19,198 nt of DNA from Oscillospiraceae bacterium (lineage in GTDB: Bacteria; Bacillota; Clostridia; Oscillospirales; Ruminococcaceae): NCBI GenBank assembly GCA_017394565.1, contig JAFPXW010000345.1, positions 1 through 19,198 on the forward strand, in the 5' to 3' direction. This document shows positions 8,758 to 16,753 of this stretch, one piece after another. Under the pieces are notes generated by a model. The model saw only the letters and a program-made list of their open reading frames with translations. It made no database searches and had not been told where the DNA came from. The position numbers were made by a program, and so were the translations under genes. The first letter of the stretch is position 1. Every line of letters starts with the position of its first letter.

Positions 8758-8774
8758 AATCACAGAAAATCACA
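8746..8774. promoter_or_regulatory. Palindromic operator candidate over the recA -10 box
   Basis: A 20-base palindrome, CTGTGAT (8746-8752), 6 bases, ATCACAG (8759-8765), has perfect 7-base arms and is centred on the -10 box. A third half-site ATCACA lies at 8769-8774, 10 bases (one helical turn) after the previous one. The position suits a repressor. It is not the GAAC-N4-GTTC LexA box known from Bacillus, and the arm spacing differs from that of a CRP site. Which protein binds it is unknown. Confidence 0.5.
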
Positions 8775-8797
8775 AACCCCGAAGGAGGCATTCCATT

Positions 8798-10012
8798 ATG
8801 GCGAAGGCAAAGGCAAAAGCAGAAAAGAAAAGCCTGATGTACCAGGCACCGGCTTCCACAGAGGAGAAGAAAAAAGCCCTCGAAGCCGCAATGAAAATGA
8901 TCGAAAAAACCTACGGCGCAGGCGCGATCATGCGTCTGGGACAGCGTCAGAAGATGGACGTGGAGGTCATCCCGACCGGTTCCATGACGCTCGACCTTGC
9001 ACTCGGTGTCGGCGGCGTGCCGCGCGGCAGGATCATCGAGCTGTACGGTCCGGAAAGCTCCGGTAAGACCACCGTTGCGCTCCATATCGTCGCAGAGGCG
9101 CAGAAGCGCGGCGGTGAGGCGGCGTTCATCGACGTGGAGCACGCGCTCGATCCGAAGTACGCCAAGGCGCTCGGCGTGGACATCGACAACCTGCTCGTGT
9201 CCCAGCCGGATTCCGGTGAGCAGGCGCTGGAAATTGCCGAGCAGCTCGTGCGCTCCGGTGCGATCGACGTACTCGTCGTGGACTCCGTTGCGGCAATGAC
9301 CACCAAGGCCGAGATCGACGGCGAAATGGGCGACAACCACGTCGGTCAGCTCGCAAGACTGATGTCGCAGGCCATGCGCAAGCTGACCTCTGTTGTCTCC
9401 AAGACCGGATGCGTTGCCATTTTCATCAACCAGATCCGTGAGAAGATCGGCGTCCTCTACGGCAATCCGGAAACCACCCCCGGCGGCCGTGCGCTGAAAT
9501 TCTACGCGACCGTGCGCATGGATGTCCGCAAGGGCGAGGTCATCAAGGAAGGCGGCATCCCGATCGGCAACAAGATGAAGGTCAAGATCGTCAAGAATAA
9601 GGTCGCGCCGCCGTTCCGTGAGTGCGAATTTGAGAACATCTACGGACAGGGCATCAACCGCGACGGCGAGATCATCGACCTGGCCGTCGATCTGGATATC
9701 GTCAAGAAGTCCGGCTCGTGGTTCAGCTACAATGGCGAGAAGATCGGTCAGGGACGCGATTCCGTCAAGAAGAAAATGATGGAGGATGAGAATTTCCGCA
9801 AGGAGATCGAGGAGAAGATCCTCGCACAGATCGACAAGATCGACCTGACTTCCTCCGGCGATGACGACGACGAGGAGGATGCCGCTGCCGGCGCATCGGC
9901 GGCACTGGAATCCGAGGACAGCGAGCGCGTATCGGTGTCGGCTGGCGGTGAGTCTGCCGCAGAGGACATCAGCGCGGATGACGATTTTGAAGAATTCGAT
10001 CCCACGGAGTAA
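8798..10012 (+). CDS. recA: RecA recombinase
   Basis: From the ATG at 8798 the product has 404 residues. RecA polymerises on single-stranded DNA, drives strand exchange with ATP and triggers LexA-type self-cleavage. Walker A is GPESSGKTT (84-92), the catalytic glutamate is E114 in IDVEHALD, and the DNA-binding loops TTKAEIDGEMGDNHVG and NPETTPGGRALKFY are intact. The open frame extends to 8729, but GAAGGAGG at 8781-8788 and the promoter position fix the start at 8798. The protein is longer than the roughly 345-355 residue norm because of an Asp/Glu/Ser/Ala-rich tail of about 55 residues after the core. recX follows after 3 bases. Confidence 0.97.
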   Translation: MAKAKAKAEKKSLMYQAPASTEEKKKALEAAMKMIEKTYGAGAIMRLGQRQKMDVEVIPTGSMTLDLALGVGGVPRGRIIELYGPESSGKTTVALHIVAEAQKRGGEAAFIDVEHALDPKYAKALGVDIDNLLVSQPDSGEQALEIAEQLVRSGAIDVLVVDSVAAMTTKAEIDGEMGDNHVGQLARLMSQAMRKLTSVVSKTGCVAIFINQIREKIGVLYGNPETTPGGRALKFYATVRMDVRKGEVIKEGGIPIGNKMKVKIVKNKVAPPFRECEFENIYGQGINRDGEIIDLAVDLDIVKKSGSWFSYNGEKIGQGRDSVKKKMMEDENFRKEIEEKILAQIDKIDLTSSGDDDDEEDAAAGASAALESEDSERVSVSAGGESAAEDISADDDFEEFDPTE

Positions 10013-10015
10013 CCC

Positions 10016-10645
10016 ATGCAGATCCTGGAAGTGCAGAAACAGCGCTCTTATTTTGAAGTGAAAACGGAAGCTGCCGTCTACGAGATAGACGGCAGCCTTC
10101 TGCGTGAATACCATCTGGAAGCCGGATGCGATGCAGACGAGGCGCTCCTACAGTCGCTGCATGACCGTTCACGCGAAAAAAGGGCGTATCAGCGGGCTTG
10201 CTACCTGCTGGATGAGAGGGATTATTCCTACGTCATGCTCTACCGCAAGCTGAACCAGACCTACCGCGACAAGGCGCTTTGCCGCAAGATCTGCGACCGT
10301 CTGGCGCAGTCCGGCCTGATCGACGACCGGAGATATGCCGAGAAATGCGCGGAATATCTCGTCGAGCGCAAGAAATACGGCATCTACCGCGCAAAGCAGG
10401 AAATGCTGCACCGGGGGCTGGACAAGACGCTGGTGGAAAATGCCCTTGCGGATCTGGAGGAGCAGGCGGAGGAAAACATTCCGGCGGTTCTGGAAAAGAA
10501 ATATGGCCGCATCCTCACCGATCCGAAGGATTTCAAGACACGCGAGAAGGTCATTGCCGGCATGGCGCGGCTGGGATACAATTTCCGGAGTGTCAAGGAT
10601 GCGATCGAGGACTATTTTGCGGATTGGGACGAGGATGAGGAATAG
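10016..10645 (+). CDS. recX: RecA modulator RecX
   Basis: A 209-residue RecX-family protein that binds RecA filaments and regulates their growth. Family features are the three-helix repeat style and sequences such as RACYLLDERDYSYVMLYRKL, QSGLIDDRRYAEKCAEYLVE and KYGIYRAKQEMLHRGLD. The ATG at 10016 lies 3 bases after the recA stop, and its ribosome binding site GGAG (10006-10009) is inside the recA end, so it is co-transcribed and probably coupled with recA. The C-terminus ends in an acidic DWDEDEE. Confidence 0.9.
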   Translation: MQILEVQKQRSYFEVKTEAAVYEIDGSLLREYHLEAGCDADEALLQSLHDRSREKRAYQRACYLLDERDYSYVMLYRKLNQTYRDKALCRKICDRLAQSGLIDDRRYAEKCAEYLVERKKYGIYRAKQEMLHRGLDKTLVENALADLEEQAEENIPAVLEKKYGRILTDPKDFKTREKVIAGMARLGYNFRSVKDAIEDYFADWDEDEE

Positions 10646-10659
10646 CGTGCGCGGCACGC
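10645..10659 (+). terminator. Small hairpin at the end of recX
   Basis: A 6-bp stem (GCGTGC 10645-10650, GCACGC 10654-10659) with a 3-base loop overlaps the recX stop codon. No proper T-run follows directly (GTTGTTTTG comes about 18 bases later), so it is at best a weak terminator. The remaining gap to rimO holds no clear promoter. Confidence 0.3.
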
Positions 10660-10773
10660 ACAGGCTGTCAAAAAAAGTTGTTTTGTAAGAACATGGGCGA
10701 AGCCCCCGCAATATAGCCTCTTCCCCCAAAAAATAGCATCCGGCGTAAAAAATCATAACAGGAGGTTTGCCGC

Positions 10774-12117
10774 ATGGCGATCAAGGTCGGCTTAGTTTCA
10801 CTGGGCTGTGAGAAAAATTTAGTAGATTCGGAGCGAATGCTCCACAAACTCCGCGCACACGGCTATGAGCTGGTGACGGAATTCGGCGAATCGGACGTGG
10901 CTGTGGTCAATACCTGCGGTTTCATCCAGTCCGCCAAGGAAGAAGCGATCGAGACCATTCTGGAGATCGCCAAACTCAAAGAAGAAGGCAGAGTCAAGAA
11001 GCTCATCCTCACCGGATGTCTGACCGAGCGCTACAAAGAGGAGGCCGCGGCGGAATTTCCGGAAGCAGATGCTGTCATCGGTATCGGCGATAATAAGGAT
11101 ATTGTCGATATTCTGGACAAAGTGCTTCACGGCGAGCGCATTGTCCGCTTTTCGCCGAAAATGGACGTGGAACTCTCCGGCGAGCGCATCCTCTCGACAC
11201 TTCCCTTCTTCTCGTATCTGAAAATTTCCGAGGGATGTTCCAATTGCTGCACCTACTGCGCGATCCCCATGATCCGCGGCAAATACCGCAGCACACCGAT
11301 GGAACAGCTTCTCGACGAGGCGAACTGGATGGCAGAGAACGGCGTGACGGAACTGAACATCATCGCACAGGATACCACACGCTACGGCGAGGATCTCTAC
11401 GGCGAAAACAAACTTTGCGAACTCCTGCACAAACTCTGTCAGATCGAGAAACTCCGCTGGATCAGAGTGCTGTACTGCTATCCGGAGCGCATCACGGATG
11501 AACTGATCGAAACCATCGCGAATGAGCCGAAGATCGTCAAGTATCTCGATATGCCCATCCAGCACTGCAATGACGACATTTTAAAGCGCATGAACCGCCC
11601 GTCCACGAAGGCGAAACTCTACGAAGTCATCCGGAAACTCCGCACCGCCATGCCGGACATCGTCCTGCGCACGACGCTCATCACCGGTTTCCCGGGCGAG
11701 ACGGAGGAGCAGTTCGAGGAGCTGTGCAAATTCACGCAGGACATCATGTTCACGCGGCTGGGATGTTTTGCGTATTCGCAGGAGGACGGCACCAAGGCCG
11801 GTGCGTTCCCTGACCAGCTTGACGACGAGGTCAAGCAGCACCGCGCCGATGTCATCATGGAACAGCAGATGCACATTTCCTATGACTACAATATGCGCCA
11901 GCTCGACACGGTGAAAACCGCCGTGGTCGAGGGCTTTGACAAGTGGGCAGAGTGCTATTTCGGCAGAACGGCTGCCGATGCACCGGACATTGACGGCAAG
12001 GTGTTTTTCTCGTCGGAGCGAAAGCTTGCGGTCGGCGAGTATGTCACGATCCGCATAAACGATATGCTGGACTATGATCTGCTGGGAGAGGTGATCGAAG
12101 ATGAATCTGCCGAATAA
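10774..12117 (+). CDS. rimO: Ribosomal protein S12 methylthiotransferase
   Basis: A 447-residue radical-SAM methylthiotransferase that adds a methylthio group to the conserved aspartate of ribosomal protein S12. The N-terminal UPF0004 domain begins VSLGCEKNLVDSE and holds C12, C48 and C82 for the auxiliary iron-sulfur cluster. The radical-SAM cluster motif CX3CX2C is C155, C159 and C162, followed by AIPMIRGKYRS, which is typical of RimO. A TRAM-like domain forms the C-terminus. C158 is an extra cysteine inside the motif. GGAGGT at 10761-10766 supports the start. MiaB is the alternative, but the S12-type signature and the LGCEKN start favour RimO. Confidence 0.94.
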   Translation: MAIKVGLVSLGCEKNLVDSERMLHKLRAHGYELVTEFGESDVAVVNTCGFIQSAKEEAIETILEIAKLKEEGRVKKLILTGCLTERYKEEAAAEFPEADAVIGIGDNKDIVDILDKVLHGERIVRFSPKMDVELSGERILSTLPFFSYLKISEGCSNCCTYCAIPMIRGKYRSTPMEQLLDEANWMAENGVTELNIIAQDTTRYGEDLYGENKLCELLHKLCQIEKLRWIRVLYCYPERITDELIETIANEPKIVKYLDMPIQHCNDDILKRMNRPSTKAKLYEVIRKLRTAMPDIVLRTTLITGFPGETEEQFEELCKFTQDIMFTRLGCFAYSQEDGTKAGAFPDQLDDEVKQHRADVIMEQQMHISYDYNMRQLDTVKTAVVEGFDKWAECYFGRTAADAPDIDGKVFFSSERKLAVGEYVTIRINDMLDYDLLGEVIEDESAE

Positions 12118-12709
12118 GCTGACGCTGGCGAGGATCCTGCTCGTACCGGTCTTTCTGGTGTGTATGTATGTGCGTTTCCCGTTTCACTATACGGCGGCGC
12201 TTCTGGTCTTTGCCGCCGCATCCATCACGGATGCACTCGACGGAAAGATCGCGCGTTCCCGCAATCTTGTGACCACGTTCGGAAAATTTGCGGATCCCCT
12301 GGCGGATAAGATCCTGGTGCTGGCGGCATTTGCAGCAATGGCGGACATTGGTGCGGTGCAGGATGATACCATTGGGCTGTACTACCCGATCCATGTCAAT
12401 GGCATCGTGGTGACGATCATCGCAGCGCGTGAATTTATGGTATCCGGTCTGCGCCTTGTGACTGCCGAAAAGGGTGTTGTTGTGGCAGCCGGCATCTGGG
12501 GCAAGCTGAAAACAGCGTTCACGATGGTGACGGAGGTCGTGATCCTGCTGCTGTTTTTTGTGGTAGAGGATCTCAGGATCTATGCACCGGTGATGACACC
12601 TGTCACCGGATGGATCATTTTTGCACTGGTCTGGATCTCGGTAGCGCTTACGATCATCTCCGGCGGCGTGTACCTCAAGGGCTATTGGAAATATATTGAT
12701 ATGAAATAA
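12101..12709 (+). CDS. pgsA: CDP-diacylglycerol-glycerol-3-phosphate 3-phosphatidyltransferase
   Basis: A 202-residue integral membrane enzyme that makes phosphatidylglycerol phosphate, the precursor of phosphatidylglycerol and cardiolipin. The CDP-alcohol phosphatidyltransferase signature is complete: D44, D47, G48, A51, R52, G61, D65 and D69 in the DxxDGxxARx8GxxxDxxxD pattern. N-terminal NLPNKLTLARILLVPVF is typical of PgsA. The hydrophobic profile suggests about four to six membrane segments. The start overlaps rimO by 17 bases, with GGGAGAGGTG (about 12085-12094) as ribosome binding site, so the two are coupled; rimO-pgsA is a common pair in Firmicutes. A strong terminator follows. Confidence 0.94.
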   Translation: MNLPNKLTLARILLVPVFLVCMYVRFPFHYTAALLVFAAASITDALDGKIARSRNLVTTFGKFADPLADKILVLAAFAAMADIGAVQDDTIGLYYPIHVNGIVVTIIAAREFMVSGLRLVTAEKGVVVAAGIWGKLKTAFTMVTEVVILLLFFVVEDLRIYAPVMTPVTGWIIFALVWISVALTIISGGVYLKGYWKYIDMK

Positions 12710-12718
12710 AACAGGCGT

Positions 12719-12764
12719 AAAAATCTCCCCCTGACAGCACATTGTCAGGGGGAGTGATTTGTTT
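12719..12764. terminator. Bidirectional terminator between pgsA and the ABC permease
   Basis: A perfect 12-bp stem (12725-12736 with 12743-12754) closes a GCACAT loop. On the plus strand TGATTTGTTT follows. On the minus strand ATTTTTACG follows, so both convergent units end here. The last bases overlap the permease stop codon region. Confidence 0.88.
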
Positions 12765-15273
12765 ACTCGATATACGACGAGCTGACAGGCACATCATACG
12801 AATCGATCACATTTCCGAATTCGTCATAGTAGTACTCATTGAGTGTCGTTTCGTTATTCCCGAATGCGTAGACTGGATTTCCGGATGCATCGTAGTAGAC
12901 GGCTTCGCTGGAACCATTGGTCTTGCTGGCGATGAGCGCTTCGCACTTGTCGGCAGCGGATGCCGGAACAACGTAGTAATTGTTGTTGATGAACAGCGAG
13001 TAGTTCTCGCCGGAATCAATGCAGTTGCGCTTGGCTTCCTTCAGGACGGCGTAGAGTTCCGGATAGTTTTCCTCCAGACGTTCATCTTCTATGCCATACG
13101 GCAGAACGATCGTGTAGAACTGCGCGGCATTGTTGCGATAGTACGCATTGCCGAGGGTGCTGTGCGGATACTGCTTGCTGACGCAGGTGGAATCCTCCGG
13201 ACGGTAGAGCCGGATGCCCATGGCAGGCGCTGCGGAGTTGGCATTGATGAAACCAGCGTATTCTGCCGGTGTGAACGGACGGAATCCCCACTCCTCCAGC
13301 ATTTCGATGGATTCGGTGCAGCAGTCATAGACCGGAACGCTGTTGAGCCAGCCCCAGATGTCCGATGTCCGGAAGTCCTCAGCGCTCATCTTCGCAATAT
13401 CTCTGCCGTACGCTTCGGCAAGTGCAGGGATCTGCTCGGATGCGTGATAGAGCGTGACCTGATGATAGCCGGCATTGTAGCTCGTTTCATTGAACGCTGT
13501 CATGGACAGTACGACCTGATTCGGCAGGACGTATCCCGCGCCGGTCTGATAGGTGCTGTAACGGCTCGTCAATTGTCTGGATGCGCCGTTTTTGGCAGCT
13601 TCACCGTAAAGCTCCGTTCCCTGTACGATGGACAGGAGCTGCTGGACTTCATCCGGATAGAGGTCGTAGGAACGATGGATGACCGTTCCGGCGAGGGTGT
13701 AATAGGTGATAGAGAAGCTGGACTGTGCGGCATAGCTTGCCCTTGTGCCCTCCGGCAGCGGCTGGCTCGGATCGTCGAGGAGATCCTGACGTTTCTGATA
13801 GCCGCCATCGTCAAGGAAGATCGGGTAATCGACAGTGAAGCCCTGCTCGTAGCTGCCGTCAAAGGTCAGCCCGATATAGCGCTCCTCTGCCATCTGGAGC
13901 TGGAATGCATCCATGTCGGCATTCTTGTCACGCACCTTGACGAGGTCACGGTGCATCGAGCAGATCGCAGAGATGACATCGCGGTCGGTGTATTCGAGAT
14001 CGAACTCCATCGACGAGTAGGAACGGTAGCTCGGATCGAAATCCAGCTCGACCGAACGGACACCGGCAGCCGCCGGAACATAATTCACTCTGCCGAAGCA
14101 TCCGGTCAGCGTGATGAGGAAGAACGCACCGAGCGAGACCGCAACGGTCGCCGCATAGGTGATAAGCGATTTCCAGAATTTCTTGAAGCCGCGCTTGCGG
14201 ATGACTTCCATCACGAAGTACACGATCGCGGAGAACAGGAGTGCCGGCCCGAAGACATCGGCTTCCATCAGGCAGAGGATGGCAACGGTGATGAGCGTGA
14301 GCATCACATGATAGATCGCGGTGTAGATGAACGGCTTGCCGACGTGTTCTGCCTTGCGGCGGATGTAGAGCTGCCATGCGAGGACGAGGAGCGCCGCGGA
14401 GAGCAGCAGGATCACAAAGAACCAGCGCAGATAGCTCGGCAGCATATCATGCATATGCGTCTGCGTCGCAGAGAAGCCGTATTCATAGCTGCTGTTATGG
14501 TTCAGATCACCGGACAGCAGCATGATGAGATAGAACAGACCGCCGATGGGGCTCATGAAACCCACGATCTGCCAGTGATACTCGAAATCGAAATACAGCT
14601 CATTGGAGAGGACAGCAGCCACGAGTGCGACTGTGCCGGGGATCAGGCAGTTGAGCAGAAAGTTCGTGTAGATGCTCTCGAACAGCGTGCCGCAGCAAAC
14701 CGTCACAAAGGTGCTGAGGGTGTAGTACAGCAGCATCAGGACCAGCAGTCCGAGCGAACCGAGGAGATAGTACTTGCCGAGGGTGGTGATGAATTCTCCC
14801 TGACTGTCGAACGGGCTGTTCGTACTTGACCAGTTTATGAACGGAGAAAGTGCGAAAAACAGGATCCAGCCGATCACGACGCTCACCAGATACGGGATGG
14901 CGTAGGTCAGGAAACCGCCGATATAATTAGCAAAGAAGCGCTGTGTACCGGTCAGCGGAAGCGTGTAGAGCATATCGACTTTGGTTTTCTTGTGCAGTTC
15001 GATGAAGGCATTGATGGCGCCCAACATCCCTAAGAACACCGCTGCGCCCAGACAGCCGCAGCCGAGGACGACATAGACCTCACCGTGGAACGAGTGAAAA
15101 TAGGCATCTGTCACGCGGGTGTCAGAGATCATTTCGACCAGAGCCGCTGTCATCGCGACCGGAATGCCGAGGAGATAGAGAATGCACGAAACGATGGTCA
15201 TTTTGCGGTTCTGATGGATCATCCGCAGGGCGTAGCGCATGGGAAGTCCATTACGCGAAGACGTTGCTGTCAT
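12763..15273 (-). CDS. Large ABC-2-type permease with an extracytoplasmic domain
   Basis: An 836-residue membrane protein, the permease partner of the ATPase encoded just upstream. The first 395 residues hold about ten hydrophobic segments (near 26-48, 65-92, 115-145, 168-195, 204-225, 236-254, 280-302, 316-337, 339-358, 368-391). The loop DMLYTLPLTGTQRFFANY resembles the cytoplasmic LP-T/S motif of ABC-2 permeases. Residues of about 400-836 are soluble, rich in Tyr, Ser and Asp, and likely outside the cell; I recognise no domain there. GGAGGG at 15282-15287 fixes the start at 15273, overlapping the ATPase gene by 23 bases, although an in-frame ATG at 15240 exists. The substrate is unknown; an efflux or envelope-related role is inferred from the YtrA-like operon plan. 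Confidence 0.85.
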   Translation of the reverse strand: MTATSSRNGLPMRYALRMIHQNRKMTIVSCILYLLGIPVAMTAALVEMISDTRVTDAYFHSFHGEVYVVLGCGCLGAAVFLGMLGAINAFIELHKKTKVDMLYTLPLTGTQRFFANYIGGFLTYAIPYLVSVVIGWILFFALSPFINWSSTNSPFDSQGEFITTLGKYYLLGSLGLLVLMLLYYTLSTFVTVCCGTLFESIYTNFLLNCLIPGTVALVAAVLSNELYFDFEYHWQIVGFMSPIGGLFYLIMLLSGDLNHNSSYEYGFSATQTHMHDMLPSYLRWFFVILLLSAALLVLAWQLYIRRKAEHVGKPFIYTAIYHVMLTLITVAILCLMEADVFGPALLFSAIVYFVMEVIRKRGFKKFWKSLITYAATVAVSLGAFFLITLTGCFGRVNYVPAAAGVRSVELDFDPSYRSYSSMEFDLEYTDRDVISAICSMHRDLVKVRDKNADMDAFQLQMAEERYIGLTFDGSYEQGFTVDYPIFLDDGGYQKRQDLLDDPSQPLPEGTRASYAAQSSFSITYYTLAGTVIHRSYDLYPDEVQQLLSIVQGTELYGEAAKNGASRQLTSRYSTYQTGAGYVLPNQVVLSMTAFNETSYNAGYHQVTLYHASEQIPALAEAYGRDIAKMSAEDFRTSDIWGWLNSVPVYDCCTESIEMLEEWGFRPFTPAEYAGFINANSAAPAMGIRLYRPEDSTCVSKQYPHSTLGNAYYRNNAAQFYTIVLPYGIEDERLEENYPELYAVLKEAKRNCIDSGENYSLFINNNYYVVPASAADKCEALIASKTNGSSEAVYYDASGNPVYAFGNNETTLNEYYYDEFGNVIDSYDVPVSSSYIE

Positions 15274-16156
15274 AGCCGAGTCCCTCCAGTTCGTAGATAA
15301 AGATTTCCTCCAGCGTCAGCGGGATCAGATCCGCCACGAGAGGATGGTGTGGTGCGAGTGCGGTACGGATGGTATTCTCGTCGCCCTTGGCGATGATGTG
15401 ATAGATGGACTGCATTTTGTCGAAGTGCAGGATCTCCAGCCCCGGAAAATCTGCCTGCGTGAACACGCGCTCCTTGTCAGCAAATGCCGCCTGTACCTTG
15501 TGGACAGCGCCTTTCAGGCTGTCGAGCTGGCGGTTGAAGATGATCTTGCCCTTGTGGAGCAGAGCCGCGGTGTCGCACATTTCGTTGATCTCTTTGAGGT
15601 TGTGGGAAGAAATGACGACGGTCAGACCGCGTTCACACATGGCATCGACGAGCATACGCTTGACGATGATGCGCATGGTGGGATCGAGTCCGTCGAATGC
15701 CTCGTCGAGCAGGAGATACGGCGTGCAGCAGGCGATGCCGGTGATGACGATGGCTTGGCGCTTCATACCTTTGGAGAATGTGGAGATCTTCCGGTTTCGG
15801 GGGAGCTGGATCGCACCTTCGAGCTTTTCAAAGATCTCGTCGGAGAAATTCGGGTAGAAGGACTTGTAGAATTTTTTGAGCCCGTCGAGGGTGAAATCCG
15901 CGTACTGGACGGTCTCGTCATTGATGAAGAAGACCTTCTGCTTGGCGGAAACGTTGTCATAGACCGGCTCATCGTCGATGAGGACTTTGCCGGATTCGGG
16001 GGAATAGATACCGCTGAACAAGCGGAGAATGGTGGATTTACCGGCACCGTTCGAGCCGAGCAGACCGAACGCTGTTCCCTCCGGAATGGTCAGATCCACG
16101 CCGTCGAGCGCAACGAAGTCATCAAAGCGCTTGACAGTACCCTCTAATTTCATCAT
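15251..16156 (-). CDS. ABC transporter ATP-binding protein (YtrB/BcrA-like)
   Basis: A 301-residue nucleotide-binding subunit that would power the downstream permease. Walker A is GSNGAGKST (34-42), the signature loop FSKGM (127-131) replaces LSGGQ as in YtrB-like exporters, Walker B is LLLDEAFDGLD (148-158), and the switch histidine is H185 in SSHNL. At the Q-loop position the sequence reads FINDET, without the usual glutamine. The start overlaps the gntR stop as ATGA, and AAGGAGGA inside the gntR end gives the ribosome binding site. The C-terminal 80 residues are a family-typical extension. Confidence 0.93.
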   Translation of the reverse strand: MMKLEGTVKRFDDFVALDGVDLTIPEGTAFGLLGSNGAGKSTILRLFSGIYSPESGKVLIDDEPVYDNVSAKQKVFFINDETVQYADFTLDGLKKFYKSFYPNFSDEIFEKLEGAIQLPRNRKISTFSKGMKRQAIVITGIACCTPYLLLDEAFDGLDPTMRIIVKRMLVDAMCERGLTVVISSHNLKEINEMCDTAALLHKGKIIFNRQLDSLKGAVHKVQAAFADKERVFTQADFPGLEILHFDKMQSIYHIIAKGDENTIRTALAPHHPLVADLIPLTLEEIFIYELEGLGYDSNVFA

Positions 16157-16530
16157 GATGCATTGTCCTCCTTTTCTGATGGCGTGAATTGGTCGAGTCG
16201 TTCGTGGAGGGTATCCTTCTGGATGCCGACTTCGAGCGCACGGGCAACGGCGGCATCGAAATCGCTGAGGATATGTTCCTGTGCGAGCAGAGCATCGGGC
16301 TTGGCAACGAAGCTGCCGCGTCCGGCGAGGGAATAGATGATGCCGTCGCGTTCGAGCAGCGTGTACGCCTTAGCGACGGTATTGGGATTCACACCGAGAT
16401 CCGTCGCGAGAGAACGGACGGACGGGAGCTTATCCTGTTCGCTGAGGACACCTTTCATGATCAGTTCCACGACGCGGCGGTAGAGCTGTTCATAGATGGG
16501 TGTACGGCTCATGAGGTCGATGTCAAACAT
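16153..16530 (-). CDS. GntR-family repressor, YtrA subfamily
   Basis: A 125-residue regulator. The N-terminal winged helix is clear: TPIYEQLYRRVVELI, LPSVRSLATDLGVNPNTVAKAY (recognition helix) and LERDGIIYSLAGRGSFVA. The short C-terminal tail of about 45 residues, with no ligand-binding domain, is the mark of the YtrA subfamily, whose members normally repress their own ABC transporter operons. It is the first gene of the operon with the ATPase and permease. AAGGAGGAGG just upstream supports the start. Candidate operator half-sites lie between the promoter and the gene. Confidence 0.93.
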   Translation of the reverse strand: MFDIDLMSRTPIYEQLYRRVVELIMKGVLSEQDKLPSVRSLATDLGVNPNTVAKAYTLLERDGIIYSLAGRGSFVAKPDALLAQEHILSDFDAAVARALEVGIQKDTLHERLDQFTPSEKEDNAS

Positions 16531-16589
16531 ACGCCTCCTCCTTTCTTACATGAGATTTTCTTCATAATTGCTTCCCTTGATCGTTTCTG

Positions 16590-16630
16590 TGTACTAACGA
16601 TGTCTTATGTGTATTATCTGAATTAGTACA
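16590..16630. promoter_or_regulatory. Operator-like half-sites in front of gntR
   Basis: TGTACTAA (16590-16597) and TTAGTACA (16623-16630) are perfect 8-base inverted repeats 25 bases apart. A degenerate copy TGTATTAT (16610-16617) lies 20 bases from the first and forms an imperfect palindrome with the last. The promoter-proximal half-site lies at the predicted transcription start, suitable for autorepression by the GntR protein. Confidence 0.6.
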
Positions 16631-16635
16631 GCTAT

Positions 16636-16664
16636 AGTATACCATACTTTTTCGGGTTTGTCAA
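16636..16664 (-). promoter_or_regulatory. Promoter of the gntR-ABC operon
   Basis: On the minus strand TTGACA (16659-16664), a 17-base spacer and TATACT (16636-16641) form a near-perfect SigA promoter. Transcription would begin near 16629, inside the operator-like repeat, giving a leader of about 100 bases. Confidence 0.88.
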
Positions 16665-16679
16665 GAGGGAGAGAGAAAA

Positions 16680-16711
16680 ATTAGGAATGAGGAATTAGGA
16701 ATTAGAAATTA
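16680..16711. repeat. Third heptamer repeat (AGGAAT type)
   Basis: About four 7-base units, alternately TAGGAAT and GAGGAAT with one TAGAAAT, just upstream of the gntR promoter. They match the arms of the repeat at 1748-1866, but no inverted partner arm is seen here, so this may be a single-arm or decayed copy. Confidence 0.6.
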
Positions 16712-16753
16712 TGGCTTCACCCAGATGGCTGCTAATATAAAAAAGATACTGCT

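Noticed and set aside
8746..8765. CRP-type binding site over the recA promoter
   Set aside because: TGTGA and TCACA are 8 bases apart rather than the 6 of the CRP consensus, and overlap with the -10 box does not suit an activator.
8729..8797. Upstream extension of recA
   Set aside because: It overlaps the recA promoter itself, and GAAGGAGG lies just before the ATG at 8798.
8699..10114. A 471-residue minus-strand frame opposite recA
   Set aside because: It is a shadow of recA and runs through the recA promoter.
10691..10730. Possible further G/C palindrome GGGCGAAGCCC in the recX-rimO gap
   Set aside because: The stem is only 4 bp with a 3-base loop; it is too weak to annotate.
12742..14829. 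A 695-residue open frame on the plus strand opposite the ABC permease
   Set aside because: It mirrors the permease gene, which has membrane segments, a ribosome binding site and operon context. Long antisense frames are expected with G/C-rich third positions.
15239..16147. A 302-residue plus-strand frame opposite the ABC ATPase
   Set aside because: The minus strand has Walker A, Walker B and signature motifs; the plus frame has none.
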